Of a DNA stretch of 64,000 bases, positions 10,716 through 22,409 are shown one piece after another. The notes under the pieces are model-generated. The model was not told where the DNA came from and did no database searches. It saw nothing but the letters and a program-made list of their open reading frames with translations. The position numbers were made by a program, and so were the translations under genes. Numbering within the stretch: position 1 is the first letter of the stretch; each line of letters opens with the position of its first letter. Source of the stretch: Ancylostoma caninum (lineage: Eukaryota; Nematoda; Chromadorea; Rhabditida; Ancylostomatidae); the NCBI GenBank assembly GCA_037903475.1, contig JBAJFG010000344.1, positions 868,001 to 932,000 on the forward strand, written 5' to 3'.

Positions 10716-11482
10716 TCAAAGGCACCACCCATGAAAATTTTCAACTCAAAGATTTTAAGATAAACTTGGGTTTTCGACCATGAAGAATACGAATATGAAG
10801 GTCACTTCTACTTGAAAGTCACCGGAAAACAATTTTCGAATACTCTGAATTTGCTGCGATTGAACAAAGCGGTCGAGATGACAGGCTTGGTGTGGGGCAA
10901 AAAGTCGACAACACTGACTTGATCGCCACGTATTCCTCCAATGGATTTCGATATTTCCGTGGTTTTGCAGAATATTTAAGTCAGAAAAGAACAGAAATGA
11001 GAAGAAAATGAAGTGTGGGCTGCACAGACTTACTGGTGAAGAAAAAACAAGTACAAGTGGGAAAGAGTGGAAAAGAAATTATACAAGCACACAAAATAGG
11101 AAGAAATGGTTGCTGAAAAGAAAAAAATGGAAAACAGCTGTTGAAAAGTAAGATTAGAAAGCAAACAGACAGCTGCAGCCACAGTATTGTAAGAATTATA
11201 GGGAAAAGTGCGCGAAACAAAATTTTTTCAAACAAAAACTGAGCTATTGTATGTGAAAACAGCTGATTCATTCCAACATCGCCCCATGGCTATTTCTGCG
11301 CAGCAGGTCAACTCGTACCAGCAGGCTGGGTTCGGACTGTTGAACAGATGTTATACTTGTGATATCTCATGAAATGCGGGTTCTCTGACAGCATTTCCAT
11401 CAAAGAATTGTCGGGATAATGCCTGAGGTCCGAAAACTCTCAAAAGTTCGAAGGTGAAGATTATCGTGGGTGCTGTCTTTAA
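10716..11482. mobile_element. CACCCACGG-ended TIR element, copy 1 of 3
   Basis: The left end TCAAAGGCACCACCCATGAAAATTTT and right end GATTATCGTGGGTGCTGTCTTTAA form an inverted repeat. Copies with the same ends lie at 25851-26603 and 59462-60334. No transposase frame is visible; the long minus-strand hydrophobic frame inside it (10981-11271) is low-complexity. Confidence 0.65.
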
Positions 11483-11713
11483 CCGCTGGAATTAGGTCTG
11501 ACATATGTGACTTCTTCCGCTCTTAGTGGTAGTACTGCTCCTCAGAAGATTTCATCAGGGGTCAGGGTGTTCACTGGCTACCGGAATTAAAGTACCCACA
11601 GTTTCTTGCTTGGTACTACTGTAGTTCCAGAGAATAATAATATTTCCTCACGTAGCTGATAAATGGGGACGTTTTTTTTCTTCTTGTAATCGTTTAGTGT
11701 AGCGTCAGCTCTC

Positions 11714-11724
11714 CCATAAAAGCA
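11714..11724 (+). promoter_or_regulatory. TATA-like box of gene B
   Basis: CCATAAAAGCA lies about 50 bp upstream of the gene B start, in the same position as the ATAAAAGCA boxes of A, D and E. The upstream GATA block of those genes is not recognisable here. The leader GGACATCTCCACAGAAAC before the ATG matches the leader of gene C. Confidence 0.45.
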
Positions 11725-11769
11725 CAGCGGCGGTTGGACCCATTACATCAGGACATCTCCACAGAAACG

Positions 11770-14700
11770 ATGCTTCGCCTCTTCTTGGTGAGAAATTTCG
11801 AGCTTCTACCATTTCTAACCCTAATAGTTGTTGCATTGTTCAGTAAATCTATTTGAAGGTGTTTCTCTTCATCAACGAGGTCTTATCGAATACTCCAAAA
11901 GCAGGTTTGGTTTGCAGATTTTTCCATAAGAAATGGCTAGGCAAACAACATTGAACAAAGTTCGACTGTTCACGCGTATCTTCGCCAACAGGATTCAAGA
12001 ACTTGGAGGTGAATATGCGCGAAGACTTTATTTTGCAGTGTGCTCAAATGAACCACCGGCTGCAGACGTTGTCCGTACAAAATGTCTAAAGCTCCACAAC
12101 GATGCGAGAAAAGCTATTGTTTCTGCTGATGGAGTCGAGCAAAGTGATGGTAGCAAGTTACCCGGATCGAAGAATTTGTTCAAAATAGTACGTTGGTAGT
12201 TTTCAGGATTCAATTCATATACGCAGCAAAATACATCAAAATAAAATGCAAGTGTAATGCCATTTTAATGACAGAAATGTTGGAAAATTCCTGGGAATCA
12301 TTTGTCATTCCTCCACTATTTTTTGCAAGGGTTATGCACGACATCAAGTGAGTTACTCTATCAGAATTGACGAGTGCGGTTAGGAAGTTTGTCTAATATC
12401 TTCCTCGTGCACTTCTGGCCTGATTACCCGCTGAACCAGTCACCCTCCAGTTTCTTCTCAAATTTGCACTCACCATTACCCTTCAGCTTTCTTACATTTG
12501 GCCTGCCCTATTACAAAGTTAGCTGGTTACTCGGCATGTTGGTTCCGCAGGGTATTTCAGCCAGTATACCTGTGTTCCGAAGCTCCAGCATGCTCTGAAA
12601 GCGAATTGCTGCATGGTACGCGGCAGGCTGGTACGAGTATGTCTGGCTACCTTTTCTTCCTGGGCTCAGTACTCTGCCATTGTAAGAATATACATCTTAT
12701 TTTACCAATGGTGATCCGTGCAATGTTACTCGACTAAGTTTTACTATCTGGGTGAACAGTACTTTGTGGATAGTGAAGCCAAGGTGCCTCTTGCCATATT
12801 TTTTTTCAAGATCCATCATCCTTCACTGTATTCTCGTGATGTTACCAGCAATTACGGCACACCATTCTGGTGTATTGGATGAATAAATAAATAAATAATA
12901 TGTCATAGTGGATGTTGCTGCAGAGTAAAGGGGGAGCGGGGAGGGGGCGCGAGAGGAAAGATAGGTAGAGTACAGGATTAGCATTGCATTGCCACCCTAG
13001 AATGCTACTCTGCAGCACTACCCGCTCGGTTACCCAACCGCTAAGGTATGGATAAAGAAGGCGGCGTACCCCAATGATAATTAATCGTACACGTTCCATT
13101 CCAAGCCTCTGTAGTCTCTGCAGACATATTTCAAGAACTGAGACATCACGTCAGATAACTTCCTGGCCATGGTTATCCAATTTCGTTCGAAAAACAAGTA
13201 TTCGTGCACTTTCCTTGTGTAAAAAGAAAAAAAACGAATGATCAATTAATCCCGGTCCTGCTCATACGATACCCAAGGGACCCTGCAAATAAAAGAGATG
13301 ACATCGTCTGCTAAATTTATTACTTACTAGTGTTGTAGGAAAAGAATGAAGTCCACTAAAATGCGCCATTTTCGCATCAACCTACTAGTAAGAGTTATGC
13401 TGTTTCAGTCGTACGACTGCTCCTTGGAAGGATTGGCAATGACTATTGTCAACGATTGTCCTAGCAAGCCCACACTCACATTCGTTCCAGCAACGAAATC
13501 AGTCAACTATGCCGTGTAAGCTCTACGATGTTTGCAAAATGTGTGAGAAATATACAAAATAACATTATAGTAAGAGGGCTGTCAACGCCGAGCCTGCAGA
13601 TGACAATAAATATGCGGAGATACTAGGAGAAGCAGTGGAAGAATGGCTTGATTATCAATACGAGGCTGTGCTCGACAAAAACGTCACCTACCTAGATGAG
13701 GCCATGGTGCCATACGCTAATGTAGGTTTCACTTGATAATTTTTATAATACTTTGTAAGATTCGGTGGATCTCCTTCAACTCATTCACGCCAATGCGTGA
13801 ATTTTGATTTTCTTAACATTGAGCTTGAATGATCTTAATGTAGTTCTTGGATGGTAATTTAATATCACTACCAAGTCACCGTGATTATAAAAATCTATAC
13901 TGGATTTCTTATAAACTTCCGGATCTAAGAAGGAAGCCAGAACTTGAGAGATTGTGGGAAAGCGCGAAGAAGGGATTGCCATCTATGTGTTAACCAATGA
14001 ATTTGTGCCTTATTTGTATGGACATTAGGGCAATTTATACTAGCTGCGTGCGTCAGTCGCGCATCAGTCGCACGCATCCATTTGTAAGGGATTTTCGATG
14101 AAGACCGGTCAACACGGCATGTACATCCTCAATGAAAAGAACGCGCGGCCTTCGCGAGGGCGTAAACGCGTGCGTTTGAGCTGCGACTGCGATGCGACTG
14201 CAATGCGACTGTGCCCTATTCTTCATCATATAGACGAACGCGCTTCAGTCTCACGCATCCAGTATAAATTTCCCTATTGTTGTAACAAGGGCATATTTGG
14301 TTGGTCATAGCTATAATAAGGGCATACTTAGTGCAGTGAAAACGAAAAGCCTTTTTCTCACACTGAGGCTTTATTGTAGCGTTGCAATGTCTATGTTGTA
14401 GGATTTAGACTTACAATACGCGTACAATAACCCCGCGAAAATGTCTTGCGGTATAAGAGGGAATTCATCTTTGGGTCCAGCATGCCAATTAACCCTACTG
14501 TGCGAAATTTCACTGGATTCTAGGAGAAAATACATCTACAGTACCAAAAGTGGACGTGCTGTATCCCCACAGCTTTACTTTACAAAATCGAAGTAATACA
14601 GCGTGTGGAGTGACCCTAATAGGGAGAAGTCAAAACACATACGACGCACCAATAGGACGTGTTGTCCACTATGTGTTAGGTCCTATTGCCCGGGATGCTC

Positions 14701-17700
14701 ACTCTATCATTAGACTGTCGTAGTTTCATAGGGAATTATCAAGCAGAGAAAAGATGGTACATCTTTCTATTGATGCGAGTAAGCTAGCTATTTAGTAACC
14801 CATAGGATGACAGACTTTCGACAACAACACTTCCGCCGATTTCAACACACAATCTGAGAAACTATCTCGCAGCTAAACTAGCTGCTATCCGGACAAGGAG
14901 TGTTCAGTTGGGGTCAGTTGACCAAGGCAGCGAGCCTTGCCTCCGAAGGGTACAAATGCTGAAGGAGAAGATTAGACGAAGTTGAATTTAAGTAACACTA
15001 GCAAAGCACATCTTGGCTGGTAGTAAACCCCCCATGTCGCGACAGCCAAGATGCGAACGCGTTGGCACCAGGGTCGCGACATCTGCACACACGTCGCAAG
15101 AATCTCGCGACATCGATGCGTGACTCGCGAATCAATGTGTATCTGCTGAACCCTTCGGCAGGAAAAATATGTGATCATGGCGTAGCAGGTAGCATGATTG
15201 CAGATGAAAAGCACTACTGTGATAGCCGGGTTCGATCCCAGTTCATTTCAACCCTTTTGCAAAACCATAGCAGGTCTTGTATCCACTTTATGACAAATTT
15301 GGATGTGGAACTAGCTTTGCTTATATTTCTAGCTAGGCACATAAGTTTGGTGCGGTTTTTCAGACAGTTACAGTACAATCTTCTCTTCTCTTCTACTGCA
15401 AATTTTGAATCATCTTAGGAAGTCGGGACTTCACGGGTGTTTTTAATCTCTCCTCACTTCGCAAAAATCCTTTTTTGAAATTCGTGCCAAGACACGCAAT
15501 TCAAGCAGTAATGAACAGGTCCCTCGTGTCAGTTGTATATGAAACTTCCGCTCTGCATGTTTCTTGTTCTCTTTGTGATTTCGTTTTTGCCGCATAGCCG
15601 CTACTTAGTTGTCCTATGCGCTGAAAAAGGACATCCTGGTCGATAATCCATAAAGATCACTTTTTATGGATTCTTTTTACGGCTTGTTTATCACCTACTT
15701 CGCAGATCTTCTCAAAAGACCAAAGGGCGCTCAATATGATTTGGATGCCAAGAAGTCTAGTCATTTTGTGTTTTAATACCCAATTGTATGTGGAAGCGCA
15801 ACTGGATAAAAGAGAAGCGATGTAGACGAAGGTTTGAGAGCTGCATAAATCTGCTCTGTTTCAAAGAAACTTCGTTTTGATTTTGACCAGGGGCCTGTGC
15901 CGATGTCTGATCGTTGTCAACGAACTGGACGTCCACGAACTCCGTTTAGGTTTGCGACATCGCACCTCGTTGAATCGCACACTATTTTCCCTAACTTTGG
16001 CTGTCTGCGCCTCATGACCACGAGGTCATGAAAGTGGATCGCGACCACATCGTGAGAAAGTCACTGATCTTAGTTGCCAACTATGTCGCGACATCGTCGT
16101 GAACGCATGTTTTATCACTGGAAGTTCATGAACATCTCGCGACAGATGTGAGGGAGAATGTCACGACATGTCGGCAGCTGAGAGTTCACGACATCAGGGA
16201 GTTTACTACCAGCCCTTAAAAGCGAGTGCGCTCCATTTTTTTTCCTTTTCAATCATCATCAACATTGTTCAGATTATCTATAACAACACAATTTCTGTTG
16301 GATGCTCAACGCTGTACTGTGGCAATAAGAAGCGTACTGCAACCGCCTGCATCTACAGTGCCAAGTGAGTATTTTCAAAAAATATCCATAACAAATTGGG
16401 GCCCACGTGCTCAAAACGTTGAGCACAAGATCTAGAACACAAATCCGTGCTTATGGTGGACGTCAACGGCGTTGGCCCATCTGCGGCCTTAAGAAGGACG
16501 TCGCGCAACCGTGCCGCGCGTGCCGTAACCTATGTATATGCAACTTCTAGCAGCTTTTCTACTCGATTCTAAGGATTCTCGAGCAAATCAGGAAGAAAAG
16601 ACCCTGGAAATAGCATTCCGCCGGCGACGACACCGATCGCGGCGCGAGCGGCGCTGCGTCCTACTCGGGCCACCGCCATTGCCGTCCACTGTAGCTAATG
16701 CGCACAGCCGAAGTGGTACTGCGCGAAAAACGAGTCTTGTTATCAATGTGATGAAGTTTCTACTGCGGAGGAAATCCATGCCTACTTGTTCCTATTCCTG
16801 GATTCCCTTTGTGAGTTTAGTAAGGGAGGAGCGCTAAGCTTAGTGGGTGCGCTGCTCTGTATAGAGCAGGGTACACAATTTTTCCAGTTTTGATAACCTG
16901 GGACGTGTCTTGACGCACCGCCATTTTCGATTAGGTGCAGAGAGAGGGAACCTTCACCTGTGATGATGAGGGTATATTGGGTGCGAGGCAGCAGTTGTGA
17001 CTCGAGTTTCCACACAAATTGGTCCTAGAAAGTCAAAGTTCAAATAGGACAGGTAGGAAATGTAAAAAAGTATGGCAGGTAGATAAGGAAAGAGGTTTGA
17101 ACGAAAGTTTCCATGAAGGTGTGAATTTGTCTGAAAATTAGACTTCAACCTACAATATCGCTTTTAACTCTATAAAAAAAGGTGTTGCTTAAATGTCGAA
17201 CGGGTTACCAACTTTATTTAGGACTAGACGGTGCCAGTATCACAGAGGGGTAAATCTACCTGGCCGAAAAATGGTTTGAAATCTAAAAAGAGGGACACCT
17301 AAGAACCTTTTCACCTCATAAAAGTAAATGTTACGCAGTTGTCAGCTAAACTCAGAATTGGGAATCTCATTGTTGAACTGCTAGAGTCATATGGGTGCAA
17401 ACCCCGGGACAAAAATGGAGAATTACAACTAAACAAATGAGAATAGAATTGATACCATACTGGTATATCAACAAGTGTTAACAAATGGAGGGATGAATTC
17501 ATCACAATTACTTAGGAAAACTGTCGTTTTTAGGCCAAAACTGGGAGAGCCGCTTTATACCCACGCGAAGACAGGAACCAAATGTGATCCGGCAAAGAAA
17601 CATTGTGCAAAGGCTATCAAAGGAGCAAAATGTCAGGATAGTTCAGATCAGAACACTGAAGGACTTTGTTTCACAGACTTGAAGGAGGTACCACGTGAGT

Positions 17701-18065
17701 TTCCAGCGACACTGTTGCACAGTTGTACAAGCTACAATGCTCCAGTTATTTCAGAAGAAAAGCTAGATTGTATTAGTCCCGCCAATATAACATTATTCAG
17801 AGCACTTCAACAAAAAACGCCGGGGAAATTTCGTGCCAATTTGCCTAAATTAGGGTAGAATTCATAAGATAGATTTTTTTTGCGCAAAAACAAATTGAAA
17901 TGTGATCGTCATATAGGTCTAAGCACTGTTGAAATCTCGTTATAGGAGATATACTTTCCGAAGATTGTACTATATACTAGATACTATACTTTCACAAGTA
18001 TCAGCACTTTTTGAAACTGTACTATCTCATCTAACTTTCCGCTATTTTCAGCAGTCAAACCTTAA
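11770..18065 (+). CDS. Gene B: secreted single-domain CAP (ASP-related) protein
   Basis: Eight coding exons: 11770-11787, 11859-11904, 12039-12187, 13409-13515, 13571-13721, 16273-16364, 17534-17694 and 18052-18065, giving 245 aa. MLRLFL and the following VFLFINEVLS form the signal peptide. CAP markers are LHNDARKA in exon 3, SYDCSLEGLA and DCPSKP in exon 4, an acidic helix ending PYAN in exon 5, IIYNNT.SVGC with a sequon in exon 6, and the hinge (KCDPAKKHC..KC..LC) in exon 7. Exon 8 encodes the tail ending VKP and a stop. Poly(A) signal at 18151-18156. The closest relative in the window is gene C, which shares the hinge almost residue for residue. The cavity Glu (GEN) is replaced by ATK and GHYTQ by PYAN-IIY. 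Introns 3, 5 and 6 are expanded by repeats. Confidence 0.88.
12540..12900 (+). repeat. LINE-like 3' tail in intron 3 of gene B
   Basis: Ends in TGTATTGGATGAATAAATAAATAAATAATA, the form of a LINE 3' end on the plus strand. The part near 12551-12620 (CAGTATACCTGTGTTCCGAAGCTCCAGCATGCTC) matches the minus strand at about 35880-35960 in gene D, so it belongs to a dispersed family. No reverse-transcriptase motif is preserved here. Confidence 0.45.
14027..14276. repeat. ~250 bp MITE in intron 5 of gene B
   Basis: Ends are AGGGCAATTTATACTAGCTGCGTG and, inverted, CACGCATCCAGTATAAATTTCCCT. Internal runs of TGCGACTGCGATGCGACTG repeat in both orientations. Flanks ATTAGGG/CCCTATT are compatible with a TA target duplication. 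Confidence 0.65.
15015..16214. mobile_element. TIR element of the GGCTGGTAGTAAAC family, with TCGCGAC subterminal repeats
   Basis: The left end GGCTGGTAGTAAACCCCCCATGTCG and right end CGACATCAGGGAGTTTACTACCAGCC are inverted repeats. Their outer 14 bases match the 4400-5296 and 40790-41670 elements apart from one base (GGCTGG against GGGTGG). Within 200 bp of each end, TCGCGACAT-type 9-mers recur several times in both orientations, typical of transposase-binding sites. The interior is about 1.2 kb without a transposase frame. It sits in intron 5 of gene B. Confidence 0.7.
16452..16693. repeat. TA-flanked foldback MITE, copy 2 of 4
   Basis: Starts TATGGTGGACGTCAACGGC and ends GCCGTCCACTGTA, with the GCGGCC..AAGGACGTCGCGCAACCG arm. 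The centre is the same ATTCTAAGGATT..GGAAGAAAAG..GAAATAGCATTCCG core seen in the other copies. It lies in intron 6 of gene B. Confidence 0.75.
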
Positions 18066-18992
18066 TTCAAGTGGCAGTGTTGGTGAACTGAACATACCCT
18101 ATATCTGGACGAGATATTTACGTAGTTACCACTTTCATTTTAGCTCAACCAATAAATGATTGCAAGAGTTCTGAGCAGAAGACATGAAATGCAATGTATA
18201 TTCTAGAGGCCCGTAGTGAATATAATATACACATACTCGGAAATCTTGGAACATTGAACTGTAATCCTTTGTCCGATTTCATTTTGCATAGATTTTGGTT
18301 GGATTCGAAAAAGTGAGAGCTATGAGTCGCTGAGTTCTGGCGGAATCGCAAAAAATCCCAGGCCGGGGTCGAAAGTATTTGGATGATTGAAACACTCGAA
18401 AACACGACGATTTAGACAACCAAGCATATTGAATTACAGACATAGCAGTTGATCCACTTATTTGATTAATTACAATGTGTGGACCATCAGTTATCAGTTA
18501 TGGGGTTGTTAGCATCCGCAACGCTCGCCATCCGTCCATATTATCTACTATAGCAAGCAGTTATAGATTGAAATGTTACTGATAGCTAGAGGTGATGGCT
18601 GGCTATGATACACAATGATAACGATATTATTGCTTTCATTTCATAGTCGAAGGGTGAGTGTTGCGGAGGAGCACCACCCCACCCATATTCTGTGCCCAAC
18701 GACATGACCTCAGGATTCTATGAGAATGCAGACCGCTACACACCACGGCTGAACATTTTTGAATTTCTGCATTCTGTTACGTTACAGGAAAATGGTCGTT
18801 ACGCGTTATTGAGTTAATGCGTTAATCCGCCAATGCGCTGGAATGGTGAGGTATACCAAACACCACAAACTCCAGTGAAGTCACGAGCCTACTGCAAAGT
18901 GAGAGTGAATATCTCTGAGCGATAAAGAGCTAGTTCTTGTATTATATTATAAAAGAACAGCTTTGTTGACATCGAACGTATCTGTCAGTACT

Positions 18993-19124
18993 TTAATCCT
19001 TTACGCGAGCCACTATTGCAAAAGGGTACTTTTGCCAATTACGCGACTTCTTCGCCATTGAAGGCAGGCTGACACCTCGTTCTCGTGTCTGAGCTTTCAG
19101 CAGATTCTGAATCTCCTCGACACG
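18993..19124 (-). CDS. Possible terminal exon of a minus-strand gene
   Basis: On the minus strand a TTTTATTTCAG acceptor is followed by 43 open codons and TAA. The peptide is lysine- and arginine-rich (RVEEIQNLLKAQTRERG at its start, MAKKSRNWQKYPF later) and does not look like translated repeat. Upstream minus-strand sequence to 19440 contains open stretches, but no donor pairing that I could settle. I do not recognise the family. It could equally be chance. Confidence 0.25.
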   Translation of the reverse strand, partial: RVEEIQNLLKAQTRERGVSLPSMAKKSRNWQKYPFAIVARVKD

Positions 19125-22048
19125 CTGAAATAAAATGTCACAAAACATCCTTGAAATCCGTTTTTAAAAGTTTTTCGGGGAGGGGTCTAGAACAGATTGT
19201 CGTGCTGAACTAACGCGTGAATCCGTTGATCTCATCGATCGTACACGTCTAGGCGTGTTGGCCAACACTGCAGACGTGGCGGGCAGCCAGCACAATCACG
19301 GACCACTCCGCCTAAGTGGTCCGTGAACTGCACATTCGGACCCTTCGAAAACAGGGTTTTCGTCATTTTCATGAGCTTTGACGTACACGTTTGGAATCAG
19401 CGTGACGAGGAGGTCTAGAGCCTAATGTTATTTTCAGCACATGAAACGAGGTGACACACTGCCTTTAACATAACATCCTCAAAGTGAAACGTGTAAATTC
19501 TTGTAAAGAAGGAAGGGAAGTGTTGAAGAAGACCCGCTGCAGCTGTATTAGTAGGGCTAGTAAGGTTTTGCCTGGGTGTTGCCTCCATCGATACCATAAC
19601 TGAACATCAAGCAATTTTGGATTGCAAGAGAACATAATTCAACGAAGAAGACTCTTACAATTTCTAATTCTGCTTAGTGTGATTTCCAATTCTGCTGTAT
19701 TTCTTTTTTTTTCAATGGCAGTCGGACCTGAGTCACAGCTTTTGCTCTTCATTACTGCTATCAAACTAAATAGTGTAAGTTAACCAGGTGGCCGGCTTTA
19801 CTCAGTTACGATGCGAAGCCCTACGCAAGTCGAGGTACGCTCATTTGGATGGGAGCAATGCAAACGGTTAGCATTCTGGAGCTGGAGGAGTCACGGCAAA
19901 GCACCTCATTAAAGTCTGTTGTGTGTATGGGCATTCGGGGATTTTCCACTTGAACACGTAATTTTCAACGAAATATGTGGTTCTTAAACGACGTATTTGG
20001 ATTTTGAAAAGCTGCAAAGAGGAAACATTGATGAGGCGCTTATGATTTCGTCGTACGAGCTATGAACTATGCAATAACTCAAGGGTTGTACGAAGGTTCC
20101 CGCTGCACTCCTGCGTGGTTAAATAATGGACAGAGTTAAGCAGTCTTTTGAACAAAGCCTCCACCTTATAAAAAGGGCAAGAGACGGAAGATGGCACGCC
20201 CAATAGTACTAGACTTTAAGGCGTATACAAAGCCAGCAGGGACACTGCTGCTCCACCCATACCTTAAATTAATGGAGGAAAAATTTTTTAAACCGTCTAT
20301 TTGGACGGCCGGAAGGATGCTGCATTCTGGAATAGTCGCGCGGAGTAGGCCAGTCACGGATACCATTTCAGTGGGAGAGACCGACGAAAACGGTCGAAGA
20401 AAAGCGAAGAAGGTGGGAAGCCCTGCACTGCCGCACCATTTTCCACGCCAATTTCACAACTCTTTCTGATAAAGAGACATAGTATAAATAAGCGAAGCTG
20501 GATTAGAACATCGTTCCTTGTATTTCCTGTCCTACTGATCTTGCACTCTACAATCATATGTTTCAATATTGTGCTGTCGTGAAGCCTCATGTAGATTTTT
20601 CTTCTTCACCAGTGTTCGATGAGCGCTTCTGTGTTAGTATTTATTCCAGTGAGCTTTCGGCGCTTAGAGCCTTTCTCAGACCTTGACACAAACAGAACAA
20701 TACGCAATATAATACATTTAACAATTGTTAACGTGTATCACCGGTCGAGTACGATGGACAGAGGAGCAGATGTGAAGGTGTAACACTTAACGCTATCGTA
20801 AAGAGATCGCGACTTCCAGTGCGCCTAATATTCCAACCTCCACGCACTCTCAAAGAGATGCTGAAATGCTAAAAATTGCTCGGCTGAACCACTTGTCCAT
20901 GAAGTATAATAATCCACTGATGTATGTCGTTATGTAAGATACGATAGCGTGAAAAATTCGGGATTATTCTGTTATGAACGACGCAATATCAATGATGAAT
21001 TGGTTCATATTCAAATACATTCAATGTATGCTAACATATTCAAGAAACGTTGTCAATCCTATTGAAGATATGTTATCTAGAATCGATTTGCGCTGTTTCC
21101 ATAGAAAATCTCAGGTATATAAGGAAGATGTAATGTCTCGGGCTCTTCCAAGTGAGCGTCACAGTTTAAAGCGTTTTGTTCAGAAATATGTTTCGTCTAC
21201 TAATAGACTTATGATGTTTCTCGTGCATGTCCTACTACATTCTTTGAACGAACCATTCCGGTAAAAAAAATCTTGTTTGACGAGTCGGTGGCGACCTCAA
21301 ATTCACACCCCCTGGGTTTCCTTGATGAACCGGAAAAAAACAAGAATAAAATTTATAAAAAGTGAAATCTCTGATGAGGCACCTCAGCTCAGGCGATCTC
21401 CATTTAACAAGCGTTGGAATAACGCACTAGAACAATCTCAAATCTACTTACAAAAAGACCCAGTTTAATGGTTCTGAAGTAAACTTGGCAACGTCGCATT
21501 GACTATATCATAGTATTTGTTTTCCCAACTTCCAGCTTCTCTAAGGCTTGATGTTTTTATGTGACCTTTATTTTCACCATCTTAGTTGAAATTAGCATTT
21601 CATGAGTGAATGTGTGCAAGAGAGAACGCTGCTGCCGGAAAAATGCATTGCATCACTACATATACATACATGATCACAGTGTAAAGTCATGAACCAAAAT
21701 TGCGCAACTTTTCGACACAACTTCAATGACAGGGCGCGCGCATGGCGCAGTGATAATAGGCGTACTGCTGCGCGCACATGGTTGACGGTTGGAGGGGCTG
21801 GCCAACCGAGCCTTCCTTCCCTCCGGGGTCGGTGAATTGTTTCTAGAACAGGTTGTTAGGGTGGAATACTGACTTGATACATCGCATGTTCCTGCAAGTC
21901 ACCTTACAGGGAAAATACACAGTCAATGCCTCTACGATGTTCAGATGAAGTCGGATGCGTTGTGAAACCCATACACGCGATTAGCCAACGCTGACCACGC
22001 TATCGTTTAATCCTCAACTTTTATCGAAGGTGTTCCGGTCTAATTCAG

Positions 22049-22141
22049 TCAGACTCGTTTGCTTGGAATACCTACAACTGTACTGCAATTGAGATTACTG
22101 AGGCTGATTTATGTCCATCAAATGTACATCAAACCACATAG
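22049..22141 (+). pseudogene. Possible relic of a CAP exon upstream of gene C
   Basis: After a TAATTCAG acceptor, 30 codons run to TAG and include NTYNCTAIEITEADLCPSN. This has the Y-(D/N)-C...E...CPS spacing of exon 4 in the array (TYDC.LE......CPS). No donor or flanking CAP exon could be attached. It may be a remnant of a lost copy or coincidence. Confidence 0.22.
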
Positions 22142-22409
22142 AAGGCAAGGTGCGAGTGTTGGGTTCGTTTTAGAAAGAAGTGAAGGAGAAGGAGTCGCCC
22201 TCACCACCTACGTCGTCCACCACCGAGAAGTGGGTGCAATCTTGCGCGATCACAACATCACACATAGCTTCTTTTGACCGAATATTATCGCAAACGCACG
22301 ATTAATGGATTCTTGCACTGCAGATACAGTCAATTTCATCCTTGTGAATAATTACATAAACACACAGAAACAACTGTTCGCACAGCATTAGGACATCTCC
22401 ATAGAAACA

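Larger units (their letters stand above)
18160..22330. other. B-C spacer, largely featureless
   Basis: About 4 kb between the gene B poly(A) signal and the gene C leader. Apart from the weak candidates at 18993-19124 and 22049-22141, I see no family motif, splice-consistent coding run or long inverted repeat. The plus-strand open frames near 20191-20469 and 20974-21468 have no recognisable features. Confidence 0.4.

Noticed and set aside
10981..11271. 96-codon hydrophobic minus-strand frame resembling a membrane protein
   Set aside because: It comes from an A/G-biased low-complexity stretch inside a non-autonomous element.
15222..15240. GGTTCGATCCC, a tRNA/SINE B-box-like sequence
   Set aside because: The flanks do not form a T-arm, no A box or acceptor stem could be placed, and it lies inside a TIR element.
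20191..20469. 92-codon plus-strand frame in the B-C spacer
   Set aside because: No signal peptide, splice sites or recognised domain; its length is within what chance allows here.
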